64,000 bases of DNA from Bacillota bacterium (GTDB taxonomy: Bacteria; Bacillota; Clostridia; Peptostreptococcales; Anaerovoracaceae). The DNA lies in NCBI GenBank assembly GCA_030526355.1, contig JAUNDC010000002.1, positions 62,001 to 126,000 of the forward strand, read 5' to 3'. Below, one piece after another: positions 1 to 7,960 of the stretch. Below the pieces are notes generated by a model. That model was not told the origin of the DNA. It ran no database searches and was given only the letters and a program-made list of their open reading frames with translations. Position numbers and translations under genes: made by a program. Every line of letters begins with the position of its first letter. Position 1 is the stretch's first letter.

Positions 1-1030
1 AACAGGATTAAATGAAAATACGACATACAGCTTTAAGGTCAAAGCTGTGTATGAAGCAGATGGAAACAGCAGCAGCTCTGACTGGTCAGATGCTAAAAGT
101 GCTGCAATAAGTATTAACGTACCATCAAAGCCTGCACTTAGCTCAGAACCATACAATAAGGGATTCATATTAAGCTGGAATAATGTTTCAGGGGCTACAT
201 CATATGAGGTGTGGAGATACTACAATAAAAAATGGAGTAAGATTAAAACTACCACAGCCACTTCGTATAAGAATACAGGGCTGACAGTCGGCAAGAAGTA
301 TACTTATAAAGTAAGGGCATTACGTACAGTTACAGGTAAAACAGTTGCAGGTGCATATTCTAACAGTAAGTCAATTACTGCAAAACGGTATTTGACAGGG
401 ACAATAAGGCTTGGCTACAGTTCAGGAGTGCTTATTAGAAATGCATATAAATATAAGGAAGGCTCATCCACTAAGGTAATAAGTAAAACACTGTTAAAAA
501 AAGGCACGAGGGTTACAATTCTCAAAAGGGCAACAGTAAAAGGGAAGGGTATGGATTACGTAAAATTATCTAACGGCAAGAAGTATTGGATAAAGCGCGG
601 AAATATATCATATGGAGCTCCATATTCAACATATGATTATACTACTCAGGCTAAAGAGAATTTTGTAAATAAGCAAGGCTATTCCAGCAAAACAAAATAT
701 CTGCTGTTCATATGCCATTATGCTCAGAAAACATATGTGTTCAAAGGTAAAAAAGGAAACTGGAAACTACATAAGACATTTAAGTGTGTAACCGGTAAAG
801 CGTCAACAAGAACACCTAGAGGTGTATTTAAACTGTATAAAAAAAGCCGTTTAGGTTGGTGTTATCAGTATGTAAGCTACTTTAAGTCTAGAAACTCATT
901 CCACTCTAGACCATATGGAACGAAAGTAATGGGTAGACCGGCATCTAATGGATGTATAAGATTATATGATAATGATGCAAAGTACATTTATAAATCAATA
1001 CCAAAGGGTACAACGGTAGTTTCTTATTAA
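1..1030 (+). CDS. L,D-transpeptidase (YkuD domain) with Fn3 and SH3-like domains, 5' end outside window
   Basis: Partial gene: the reading frame is open to the window edge, so the true start lies upstream. Numbering from the GTG at 47, a fibronectin type III-like domain spans about residues 26-110, a basic SH3-like stretch about 115-190, and a YkuD L,D-transpeptidase domain about 210-327. The catalytic signature is visible as SNGCIRL with Cys at about 303, preceded by FHSRPYG. The family makes 3-3 peptidoglycan cross-links or attaches proteins to peptidoglycan outside the membrane. SNGC replaces the more common SHGC. The codons before 47 read like the end of another Fn3 strand, so the whole protein is probably multi-domain. 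It marks the left end of the envelope locus. Confidence 0.85.
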   Translation, partial: TGLNENTTYSFKVKAVYEADGNSSSSDWSDAKSAAISINVPSKPALSSEPYNKGFILSWNNVSGATSYEVWRYYNKKWSKIKTTTATSYKNTGLTVGKKYTYKVRALRTVTGKTVAGAYSNSKSITAKRYLTGTIRLGYSSGVLIRNAYKYKEGSSTKVISKTLLKKGTRVTILKRATVKGKGMDYVKLSNGKKYWIKRGNISYGAPYSTYDYTTQAKENFVNKQGYSSKTKYLLFICHYAQKTYVFKGKKGNWKLHKTFKCVTGKASTRTPRGVFKLYKKSRLGWCYQYVSYFKSRNSFHSRPYGTKVMGRPASNGCIRLYDNDAKYIYKSIPKGTTVVSY

Positions 1031-1037
1031 GATATAT

Positions 1038-1068
1038 AATGCTCTTGGAGACAGTCTCTGAGAGCATT
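1038..1068. terminator. Hairpin after the L,D-transpeptidase gene (weak terminator)
   Basis: AATGCTCT (1038-1045) pairs with AGAGCATT (1061-1068), with additional GAGA/TCTC pairing inside. The following T tract is short (TTAATCT), so termination may be partial. Confidence 0.45.
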
Positions 1069-1091
1069 TAATCTAGTATAAAGGGAAGAAA

Positions 1092-2381
1092 ATGTTAGAA
1101 AAATTTGAAAGAAAATTTGTTAATGTGCTGATTTTTTTTGATCTGGCAAAAATGAAAAAGAAAATTCCGGATGATTTTACATCGGTAAAAAGAATTCAAT
1201 CCAGAAGAGTGCATAAGCTTGCAAAAAAAGCATATCGTATACCTTTTTACAGAAAACGTTTTGACGAAGCCGGAATAACTCCTAAAGATATCCGGACAGG
1301 AGATGATCTTGTTAAGCTCCCTGTACTAACAAAGGAAGAACTGAGGGCATGGATGAAGGAGGAAGCCAAAAAGCCTAAGTATAAAGACTGGTTTAAGGAC
1401 ACTACCAGCGGATCCTCAGGAGAGCCACTCATGGTGCTTCTTTCTCCAAAGGAAAAAGCATATATGATGGCAAACTGGTTTCGGGTAATGATGCTTGCCG
1501 GATATAATCCTTTTTTTGGTAAAACCATGAGCCGCAGAAGTGCGCATAGTGTAACAGGTGGTTATGATACTGTTTTGCAGAAGCTTGGCATATTGAGGAG
1601 AGGATTTGTATCTCAGTATGATCCTGAAGAATCTGTGATTAAAACTATAAATGAATATAAACCGGATTTCCTGTATATGAATAAAACTGAGTTTATGAGG
1701 ATATGTCTCTACTGCAAAAACAATGGTGTTGAATTGTGGAAACCGAAGTATTATGTTCCTACAGGCGAAAAAATTGATGATGCAGCAAGGGAATTGTTTC
1801 ACGAAATACTGGGTGATGGAATCATAGACTCATATGGAACTGCAGAAGCAGGAGCATGTATGGTGAAATTGTTTGACAGCGATGAACATGTGGTTCATAA
1901 CGATTCATTCGTTGTTAATGTATATGATGATAATGATGAGCTGGCAGACGAGGGGAAAATTGTGGTTACACCGTTGTATAAAACAGATCTCCCTTTGATC
2001 AATTATGTTGTTGGAGACAGATGTGTATCTGAGAAGAGGGATGGTGTGAGATTTATTAAATCAGTACAGGGTCGCCTGAATGATTTTTTCAGATACAGCA
2101 CAGGAGAGGTTACAACATTCTTTGAAATCGCACCTATTATTGCACATTGTGATGGCATACTGCAGATACGGTTTATCCAGAATTCTTATGAAGATATAAA
2201 GATTCAGTGCGTTTTTAATGACGAGAAAACAGATCAGACAAGACAGGAGGTTGAAGAGCAGCTTACTGCAGATTTGCAGAAAAAATTCAAGCATCCGTTC
2301 AATATTGAATATGACTGGATGGATTCTATTCCGCCTGATGAGAACGGTAAGCTTAGAATGATTGTATGCAATATAAAATAG
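1092..2381 (+). CDS. CapK/PaaK-like adenylate-forming enzyme
   Basis: A 429-residue member of the phenylacetate-CoA ligase/CapK branch of the AMP-binding superfamily. The phosphate-binding loop TTSGSSGEP is at residues 104-112 and a DSYGTAEAG motif lies near residue 250; the C-terminal part resembles the AMP-binding C domain of this branch. CapK-type proteins are commonly found in capsule and surface-polymer loci, where they are thought to activate a carboxylate for transfer to a sugar or polyol; the substrate here is unknown. The start ATG follows an AAGGGAAG ribosome binding site. It converges with the downstream minus-strand ATP-grasp gene across a shared hairpin. Confidence 0.75.
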   Translation: MLEKFERKFVNVLIFFDLAKMKKKIPDDFTSVKRIQSRRVHKLAKKAYRIPFYRKRFDEAGITPKDIRTGDDLVKLPVLTKEELRAWMKEEAKKPKYKDWFKDTTSGSSGEPLMVLLSPKEKAYMMANWFRVMMLAGYNPFFGKTMSRRSAHSVTGGYDTVLQKLGILRRGFVSQYDPEESVIKTINEYKPDFLYMNKTEFMRICLYCKNNGVELWKPKYYVPTGEKIDDAARELFHEILGDGIIDSYGTAEAGACMVKLFDSDEHVVHNDSFVVNVYDDNDELADEGKIVVTPLYKTDLPLINYVVGDRCVSEKRDGVRFIKSVQGRLNDFFRYSTGEVTTFFEIAPIIAHCDGILQIRFIQNSYEDIKIQCVFNDEKTDQTRQEVEEQLTADLQKKFKHPFNIEYDWMDSIPPDENGKLRMIVCNIK

Positions 2382-2393
2382 TATTAGTAAACA

Positions 2394-2429
2394 AATCCCG
2401 GCACGATGCGTAAGGCAGTGCCGGGAATT
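2394..2429. terminator. Bidirectional terminator between convergent genes
   Basis: AATCCCGGCAC (2394-2404) pairs with GTGCCGGGAATT (2418-2429) around a 13-base loop. It sits in the 50-bp gap between the plus-strand CapK-like gene and the minus-strand ATP-grasp gene. T tracts are poor, so the strength is uncertain. Confidence 0.55.
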
Positions 2430-2431
2430 CA

Positions 2432-3610
2432 TTATTCTACATTGATATGAATATGGTCAAGTGCTGTTTTTAAGGTATCAACAGCCGCTTCCAATGTTTG
2501 TCCTTTTGTGATAACATGACCGATGCGGTCCGGTCCAATGTGGAATTTTGATACAGCATCTCCGGGACGATAATCAAACTGAACATCTATAATATTAGGA
2601 TTTACTGGATTATCATTGCTTTCAGAAACTATTATTCCGCTCTTATCACTTGTCAGCAGCATGCTGGCATTGGGAACTTCTGATGATGTGCTGAAATCGA
2701 CTGGTTGACCCATTGCTGTGAGGATTATTTTTTCATAATAGTCAAAGTCATAATATATGGAAACCAGCTCTGCAAGGCAGGTTGCTCCTGAACGCCCGCC
2801 TATTTCAAGGACGTATGTTTTATTGTCTTTTAATATAAAATCTGCGTTCACTGCACAGTTATCAAGCTTCATTGCCTTTACTGCTATGGTGAGCTGCTGT
2901 CTGGCATCCTCAACGATTTCAGGAGATAAATCATAAGGCGCAAAGTGTCCTATAGGGACACCTGTATCTCCTTGGAATACATAGTCGCCATGAGGCAGGA
3001 TGAACTGTATTTCACCATCTTTTATGAAGGCCTGAGCTCCAAATTCCTTTCCTTCGATAAATTCCTCAACTATGAAATAATCAGAACGGGTGTTGTTCTT
3101 TACTGTTTTTACTGCAGTTTCGAACTGGTCGATACTGTCTACTCTGGTAATACCTCGACTTCCTGAAGAATCTACTGATTTGAATATCAAAGGGAAGGTT
3201 AAACCTGATATAGCTGTATTTATATCAGAATCATCAAAATATATTTTTCTGAATCGTGCAGTCCTTACACCATGAGCCTCATAGGCTGACTTCATGAGAA
3301 GCTTGTTTGAAGCTATTTTCGCTGCTTCATATGAAAGTCCTTTTAGTCCAAGCTCATCGCAGACCCTTCCTATGGTAATGACGGCAACATCGGTACCTGC
3401 AGTAACGATTCCGTCAATTTTTTCTTTTCTCGCTATTTCAAGGACAGCCTCATGATCGGTAGTATTTTCGTAGTAAACTTTATCAGCTAGTTCAAATCCC
3501 GGATAGTTCCCCGGAATGCTGGTTACGATAGTATATATACCAAGGCGTTTAGCTGTTTTGATAAGTGGAACCTGATATATGCCGGCTCCCATAATCAGTA
3601 TTTTTTTCAT
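2432..3610 (-). CDS. ATP-grasp domain ligase
   Basis: A 392-residue ATP-grasp enzyme with an N-terminal Rossmann-like pre-ATP-grasp domain (ILIMGAGIYQVPLIKTA), an ATP-binding loop region (FKSVDSSGSRG), a central IVEEFIEGKEFGAQAF strand and a C-terminal metal-binding LEIGGRSGAT segment. The family couples ATP hydrolysis through an acyl-phosphate to ligation of a carboxylate with an amine or similar nucleophile. It resembles the carbamoyl-phosphate-synthase-like or PurK-like group; the substrate cannot be deduced. The start codon overlaps the stop of the glycosyltransferase gene as ATGA, so the two are translationally coupled. It likely modifies a polymer component. Confidence 0.75.
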   Translation of the reverse strand: MKKILIMGAGIYQVPLIKTAKRLGIYTIVTSIPGNYPGFELADKVYYENTTDHEAVLEIARKEKIDGIVTAGTDVAVITIGRVCDELGLKGLSYEAAKIASNKLLMKSAYEAHGVRTARFRKIYFDDSDINTAISGLTFPLIFKSVDSSGSRGITRVDSIDQFETAVKTVKNNTRSDYFIVEEFIEGKEFGAQAFIKDGEIQFILPHGDYVFQGDTGVPIGHFAPYDLSPEIVEDARQQLTIAVKAMKLDNCAVNADFILKDNKTYVLEIGGRSGATCLAELVSIYYDFDYYEKIILTAMGQPVDFSTSSEVPNASMLLTSDKSGIIVSESNDNPVNPNIIDVQFDYRPGDAVSKFHIGPDRIGHVITKGQTLEAAVDTLKTALDHIHINVE

Positions 3611-4599
3611 AGCAATCCTTCCTTGTTAACATTATGGTTATGCTTATCTTCTTCAATAACTGCAGCTTTGCTTTGTTGAGAATATACTTCACGTATTACG
3701 TATTGGGGTTCATGATTCATTCCCAGAAACATCCGACCAATATATTCTCCTATCACACCCATAAAGAGCATAATAATGCCTGAGAAAAACAATATTGCAA
3801 CCATTACCGATGACCAGCCGACAGCAGTGGCAGGTACAAGCAGCTTTCTGATGAAGATATATAATGCTCCAAGTAAACCGCCAAAGGACAGGAAAATACC
3901 GCAGTATTTTGCAAGTCTTAGTGGTACGATAGAATAGCCCATTATGTTTGACCAAAGCTGCATCAGCTTTTTTAATGTATAATTTGATTTGCCGTGTTCA
4001 CGTTCAAAATGTTCAACAGGAACACAGGAAATATTTCGCGTAGTTCGCAGGAATAGCCCCTGAAGGTGAGTATAAGGACTCTTATATTGTATAATATAAT
4101 CTCTGACAAATTTTCTTATAATCCAGAAGCTTGAGGTTTTCATGTCCTTTGGTTTGCCTATCAGTATCCTTACAGACAGGTAGTTTATGTAGCTTCCGAA
4201 ATTTCTGAACGGGCTTTGCTTTTTCTCCGGATAATACCCATATACGATATCGAAGCCATTATCGAATTCTTCAAAGAGCTTGGGCAGCTGAGATGGATGT
4301 GTTTGCAGATCATCATCCATTGCAACAAGTACATCTCCGGATGCAATGTTCAGACCGGCCATTACAGCATTGTGCTGACCGGAGTTCTGTGCCAGAGAAA
4401 CAACTTTGACGTACGAATATTCATTTGCAAGAGCTTTAAGTTCACACAGCGTTTTTCCGCCATCAGGTGAATGGTCATCTACGAGAATGAATTCATATTG
4501 GTGTTTATTCAGTTTATTAAGCTCAAGTGAGGTTAGTTCAACTACCTTTCTTATCGTAAGAGCTGAATTGTAGCACGGTACTATTATAGAATAAAGCAT
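3607..4599 (-). CDS. Family 2 glycosyltransferase with two C-terminal membrane helices (GtrB/ArnC-like)
   Basis: A 330-residue GT2 enzyme. The N-terminal GT-A fold shows VDDHSPDGG at residues 40-48 and the metal-binding MDDDLQTHP at 94-102. Two membrane helices lie near residues 230-251 and 262-287, followed by a short basic tail. This architecture is typical of GtrB, ArnC and dolichol-phosphate-mannose-synthase relatives, which load a sugar from a nucleotide donor onto undecaprenyl phosphate at the cytoplasmic face. The lipid-linked sugar would then be used outside the cell, which fits the YfhO protein nearby. It is the first gene of a minus-strand pair with the ATP-grasp ligase and has its own promoter. 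Confidence 0.85.
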   Translation of the reverse strand: MLYSIIVPCYNSALTIRKVVELTSLELNKLNKHQYEFILVDDHSPDGGKTLCELKALANEYSYVKVVSLAQNSGQHNAVMAGLNIASGDVLVAMDDDLQTHPSQLPKLFEEFDNGFDIVYGYYPEKKQSPFRNFGSYINYLSVRILIGKPKDMKTSSFWIIRKFVRDYIIQYKSPYTHLQGLFLRTTRNISCVPVEHFEREHGKSNYTLKKLMQLWSNIMGYSIVPLRLAKYCGIFLSFGGLLGALYIFIRKLLVPATAVGWSSVMVAILFFSGIIMLFMGVIGEYIGRMFLGMNHEPQYVIREVYSQQSKAAVIEEDKHNHNVNKEGLL

Positions 4600-4637
4600 T
4601 ATATTTTAATTCCTCTGATTAAAGTAAAGATATAACC

Positions 4638-4666
4638 ATTTTAATATGATTACAGATGTAAATCAA
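4638..4666 (-). promoter_or_regulatory. Sigma-A-type promoter of the GT2/ATP-grasp pair
   Basis: On the minus strand, TTGATT (plus 4661-4666) is followed after 17 bases by TAAAAT (plus 4638-4643), 39 bases upstream of the glycosyltransferase start. Spacing and both hexamers fit sigma-A. Confidence 0.5.
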
Positions 4667-4760
4667 GGTTGTCTTACTTAAATATGGTATTAAGCAACAA
4701 CCTGTGTTATTATAAGACAGAGTATAAGCTATTGACTGCATCATTAGGTGTAAAGGATAT

Positions 4761-6044
4761 ATGTTTAAAGCTATAAGGATTCTATTTGAAAAGAACAATA
4801 ATATTACACGCAGCTCGTACATCTGGAATTGCATAAATGCTGTGATGTCAGCCTGCCAGTGTCCTGTAATCATGATGGTTATAACCAGGACAAATGGTGT
4901 GGGTGATGCAGGAGTGTTTTCTATTGCATTTGCAGTAGCGAGCCTTATGCTTTATGTGGGCCAGTATGGAATCAGAAAATTCCAGGCATCTGACATAGAT
5001 GAGAAATTCTCGTTTGGCGAATATCACAGTATGAGAGTAATTACCTGCAGTGTTATGGTGATTGTAAGCTTGATGTATTGCATATACGGGATGGTTTTTA
5101 ATGATTACAGCAAAGAAAAGTTTATAATTGTGTTCCTTGTTTGCATGTTAAAATGTATACAGGCTTATGCTGATGTAATTCATGGCAGGATGCAGCAAAA
5201 AGGCAGGCTTGATATTGCCGCTAAAGTTTCCGCAGTCAGATATGCTGCAGAAGTTGCAGCGTATGTTATAACCCTTGTTATTACGAATGATTTGTTGATT
5301 TCGACGATTGCGTGTATAGTTGTCTCAATAGCTGTACTGATATTGACCACTTTGAACGTTGGCAGAAATTACTGCAGCTTTAAGTTGAGAATAAACTGGT
5401 GGAAGCTCAAACAACTTATTCTTGAAGGATTCCCTTTGTTTGTCAGCTTATTTTTGAATATGTATATAGGGAATGCGCCTAAATACGCTATAGACAGTTA
5501 CTTAACCGATGAAATACAAGCGGTGTACAACCTGGTTTTCATGCCTGCATTTATGGTGGGCCTTTTAGCCAATTTTATTTTTAATCCCATTCTTACGTCA
5601 TATGCCAGAGTATGGCTTGATAATCAATTTAAAAGATTTAGGAAACTTATATATAAGCAGTGCGCAGTTATTCTGGTGATTACGGCAGCAGGACTGGCAG
5701 TAGCTTTTACAATTGGCATTCCTCTTCTGTCGATAGTATTTGGCGTGGATCTGCACTTATACAAAGCAGAATTATGCGTTATAATGGTTGGAGGCGGTAT
5801 GCTGGCATTTGCTACTTTTTTCAGTACTGTACTGACAATAATACGAATGCAGAATCCGTTGTTTGTATGTTATGGCGTAGTTGCAGCAGCTGCAAAGCTG
5901 GCATCTGGATACATGGTGCAAAGCTATGGGATAATGGGTGCTGCTGTAATGTATACGATATTGATGACTGTATTAAGCATAATGTTGTTTATTATATTGA
6001 TATGGAAAATAAGGAAGGAGAAGGACGGCATTGCTGTCAGGTAA
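4761..6044 (+). CDS. Polysaccharide flippase, Wzx/MATE-like
   Basis: A 427-residue, almost wholly hydrophobic protein with about 12 predicted membrane helices and small basic loops, consistent with the MOP-superfamily oligosaccharide flippases that move lipid-linked repeat units across the membrane. The C-terminus ends in a charged WKIRKEKDG tail. The ATG follows an AAAGGAT ribosome binding site. It heads a plus-strand run that continues directly into rmlA. Its presence next to an ABC exporter means two different export routes are encoded in one locus. Confidence 0.75.
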   Translation: MFKAIRILFEKNNNITRSSYIWNCINAVMSACQCPVIMMVITRTNGVGDAGVFSIAFAVASLMLYVGQYGIRKFQASDIDEKFSFGEYHSMRVITCSVMVIVSLMYCIYGMVFNDYSKEKFIIVFLVCMLKCIQAYADVIHGRMQQKGRLDIAAKVSAVRYAAEVAAYVITLVITNDLLISTIACIVVSIAVLILTTLNVGRNYCSFKLRINWWKLKQLILEGFPLFVSLFLNMYIGNAPKYAIDSYLTDEIQAVYNLVFMPAFMVGLLANFIFNPILTSYARVWLDNQFKRFRKLIYKQCAVILVITAAGLAVAFTIGIPLLSIVFGVDLHLYKAELCVIMVGGGMLAFATFFSTVLTIIRMQNPLFVCYGVVAAAAKLASGYMVQSYGIMGAAVMYTILMTVLSIMLFIILIWKIRKEKDGIAVR

Positions 6045-6046
6045 AA

Positions 6047-6910
6047 ATGAAAGGAATAGTTTTAGCAGGAGGTAAAGGGACCAGACTTTATCCTATGACA
6101 AGGGCTGTATCTAAGCAGCTGCTGCCGATATATGATAAGCCGCTGATATATTATCCGATTTCGGTACTGCTTCTTGCAGGGATACGTGAAATACTTATTA
6201 TATCAACACCGGAGGATATCCAGAGCTATGAAAAGCTGCTTGGTGATGGCAGCAGGCTTGGAGTTGATTTTCAGTACAAGGTTCAGGAAAAACCCAGAGG
6301 ACTTGCAGATGCATTCATACTGGGAGAGGACTTCATAGGAAACGACAGCGTATGTCTGGTTCTCGGAGATAATGTATTCTATGGACAGGCTCTGACGACG
6401 TTGCTTAAAGAAGCAACGAGCAGAGAAAAGGGCGCTACAGTATTTGGATATCCTGTAAAAGACGCACGTTCTTTTGGCGTTGTAGAATTCGATAAGGATA
6501 AAAATGTTATATCGATTGAAGAAAAGCCGGAACATCCTAAATCGAATTTCGCTGTACCGGGGCTGTATTTTTATGATAATAGCGTAGTGGAGATTGCCAA
6601 AAATGTCAGACCATCTGCGAGAGGTGAAATTGAAATTACTTCAGTTAACAATGCTTATCTTGAGCAGGGTAAGCTGAAGGTGGTATTGATGGGTAGAGGT
6701 ATGGCATGGCTTGATACAGGTACCCCCGAGGGTATGCTGAAGGCTTCGGAATTTGTTGAAACTGTTCAGTCAAGACAGGGCTTCTATATTGCATGCCTTG
6801 AAGAGGTGGCTTGGAGAATGGGATTTATTGATACATATCAGTTAAAGCAGATAGGCGAAGAACTGAAGATGACAGATTATGGCAGATACTTATTGTCCTT
6901 GGCAGAATAA
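6047..6910 (+). CDS. rfbA: Glucose-1-phosphate thymidylyltransferase
   Basis: A 287-residue enzyme making dTDP-glucose from dTTP and glucose-1-phosphate. The N-terminal signature [20 protein letters not shown], followed by [13 protein letters not shown], is diagnostic of RmlA/Rfb[10 protein letters not shown] and the EEKPEHPKS motif are also present. The frame is open far upstream, but the conserved protein begins at the ATG at 6047, two bases after the flippase stop. No strong ribosome binding site lies close to it, suggesting translational coupling. It is followed by rmlB, but rmlC and rmlD are not in this window. Confidence 0.93.
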   Translation: MKGIVLAGGKGTRLYPMTRAVSKQLLPIYDKPLIYYPISVLLLAGIREILIISTPEDIQSYEKLLGDGSRLGVDFQYKVQEKPRGLADAFILGEDFIGNDSVCLVLGDNVFYGQALTTLLKEATSREKGATVFGYPVKDARSFGVVEFDKDKNVISIEEKPEHPKSNFAVPGLYFYDNSVVEIAKNVRPSARGEIEITSVNNAYLEQGKLKVVLMGRGMAWLDTGTPEGMLKASEFVETVQSRQGFYIACLEEVAWRMGFIDTYQLKQIGEELKMTDYGRYLLSLAE

Positions 6911-6931
6911 AACCAATTAAGCATAGGAGAA

Positions 6932-7957
6932 ATGAACATGAAGATTTTGGTAACAGGAGCAGCTGGGTTTATAGGCAGCAACTTTGTTTTTTATATGCTC
7001 GATAAACATCCTGATTATGAAATTATAGCACTGGATGCTCTTACTTATGCAGGCAATCTTGAAACCCTGAAGCTTGTAATGAATAATGAAAATTTTACTT
7101 TTGTCAGAGGTGATATTGCTGACAGGGAGTGTGTTTTTAATCTATTTGAATCAGCTGGGTTTGATGTTGTAGTCAATTTTGCGGCAGAATCACATGTTGA
7201 CAGATCAATAGAAGATCCGGGTATATTCCTGAAGACGAATATTCTTGGTACCCAGGTTCTTATGGATGCTGCACGCAAATTTGGTGTTAAAAGATTTCAT
7301 CAGGTTGGTACAGATGAAGTGTATGGGGATCTGCCTCTTGACAGACCGGATTTGTTTTTTACAGAAGATATGCCGGTTACCGCATCAAGTCCATATTCTG
7401 CTTCCAAGGCTTCTGCCGATCTGCTGGTTATGGCATATTACAGAACCTACGGACTGCCGGTAAGCATTTCAAGATGTTCAAACAATTATGGACCGTATCA
7501 GTTCCCGGAAAAGCTTATACCTCTTATGATTGCCAATGCATTGGCTGACAAACCGCTTCCGGTATATGGAACAGGTGAAAATGTGAGGGATTGGTTATAT
7601 GTTGAAGATCATTGCAAAGCAATCGATATGATAATACATAATGGCAAAATCGGTGAGGTATACAATATAGGCGGTCACAATGAAAGAACCAACCTGGAGG
7701 TTGTAAAAACCATTCTGAGACAGCTCAATAAACCTGATAGTCTGATAACATTTGTCGGTGACAGAAAAGGGCACGATCTCAGATATGCAATAGATCCTGC
7801 TAAAATATCAGGTGAACTCGGATGGTTGCCGGATACTTCATTTGACGTTGGAATTAAGAAGACAATAGATTGGTATCTCGAAAATGAAGCCTGGTGGAAA
7901 AATGTAATGACGGGCGAATATCAGGAATACTACAATAAAATGTATGGAGACAGATAG
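6932..7957 (+). CDS. rfbB: dTDP-glucose 4,6-dehydratase
   Basis: A 341-residue extended short-chain dehydrogenase. The NAD-binding motif [11 protein letters not shown] is at the N-terminus, the catalytic TDEVYGD motif follows, and the YSASKASAD motif supplies the active-site Tyr and Lys. It converts dTDP-glucose to dTDP-4-keto-6-deoxyglucose, the branch point to rhamnose and other 6-deoxysugars. The first ATG follows TAGGAGAA; a second ATG two codons later is also possible. Next to rfbA, it feeds a sugar donor to the glycosyltransferases of this locus. Confidence 0.93.
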   Translation: MNMKILVTGAAGFIGSNFVFYMLDKHPDYEIIALDALTYAGNLETLKLVMNNENFTFVRGDIADRECVFNLFESAGFDVVVNFAAESHVDRSIEDPGIFLKTNILGTQVLMDAARKFGVKRFHQVGTDEVYGDLPLDRPDLFFTEDMPVTASSPYSASKASADLLVMAYYRTYGLPVSISRCSNNYGPYQFPEKLIPLMIANALADKPLPVYGTGENVRDWLYVEDHCKAIDMIIHNGKIGEVYNIGGHNERTNLEVVKTILRQLNKPDSLITFVGDRKGHDLRYAIDPAKISGELGWLPDTSFDVGIKKTIDWYLENEAWWKNVMTGEYQEYYNKMYGDR

Positions 7958-7960
7958 ACT

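Noticed and set aside
4665..4712. Imperfect palindrome AGGTTGT ... ACAACCT between divergent genes as an operator
   Set aside because: The arms need a bulge to align and neighbouring genes include no regulator; too weak to report as a site.
5660..6046. N-terminal extension of RfbA by about 129 residues
   Set aside because: The extension lies inside the flippase gene in another frame and has no homology to RmlA; the enzyme's conserved N-terminus begins at 6047.
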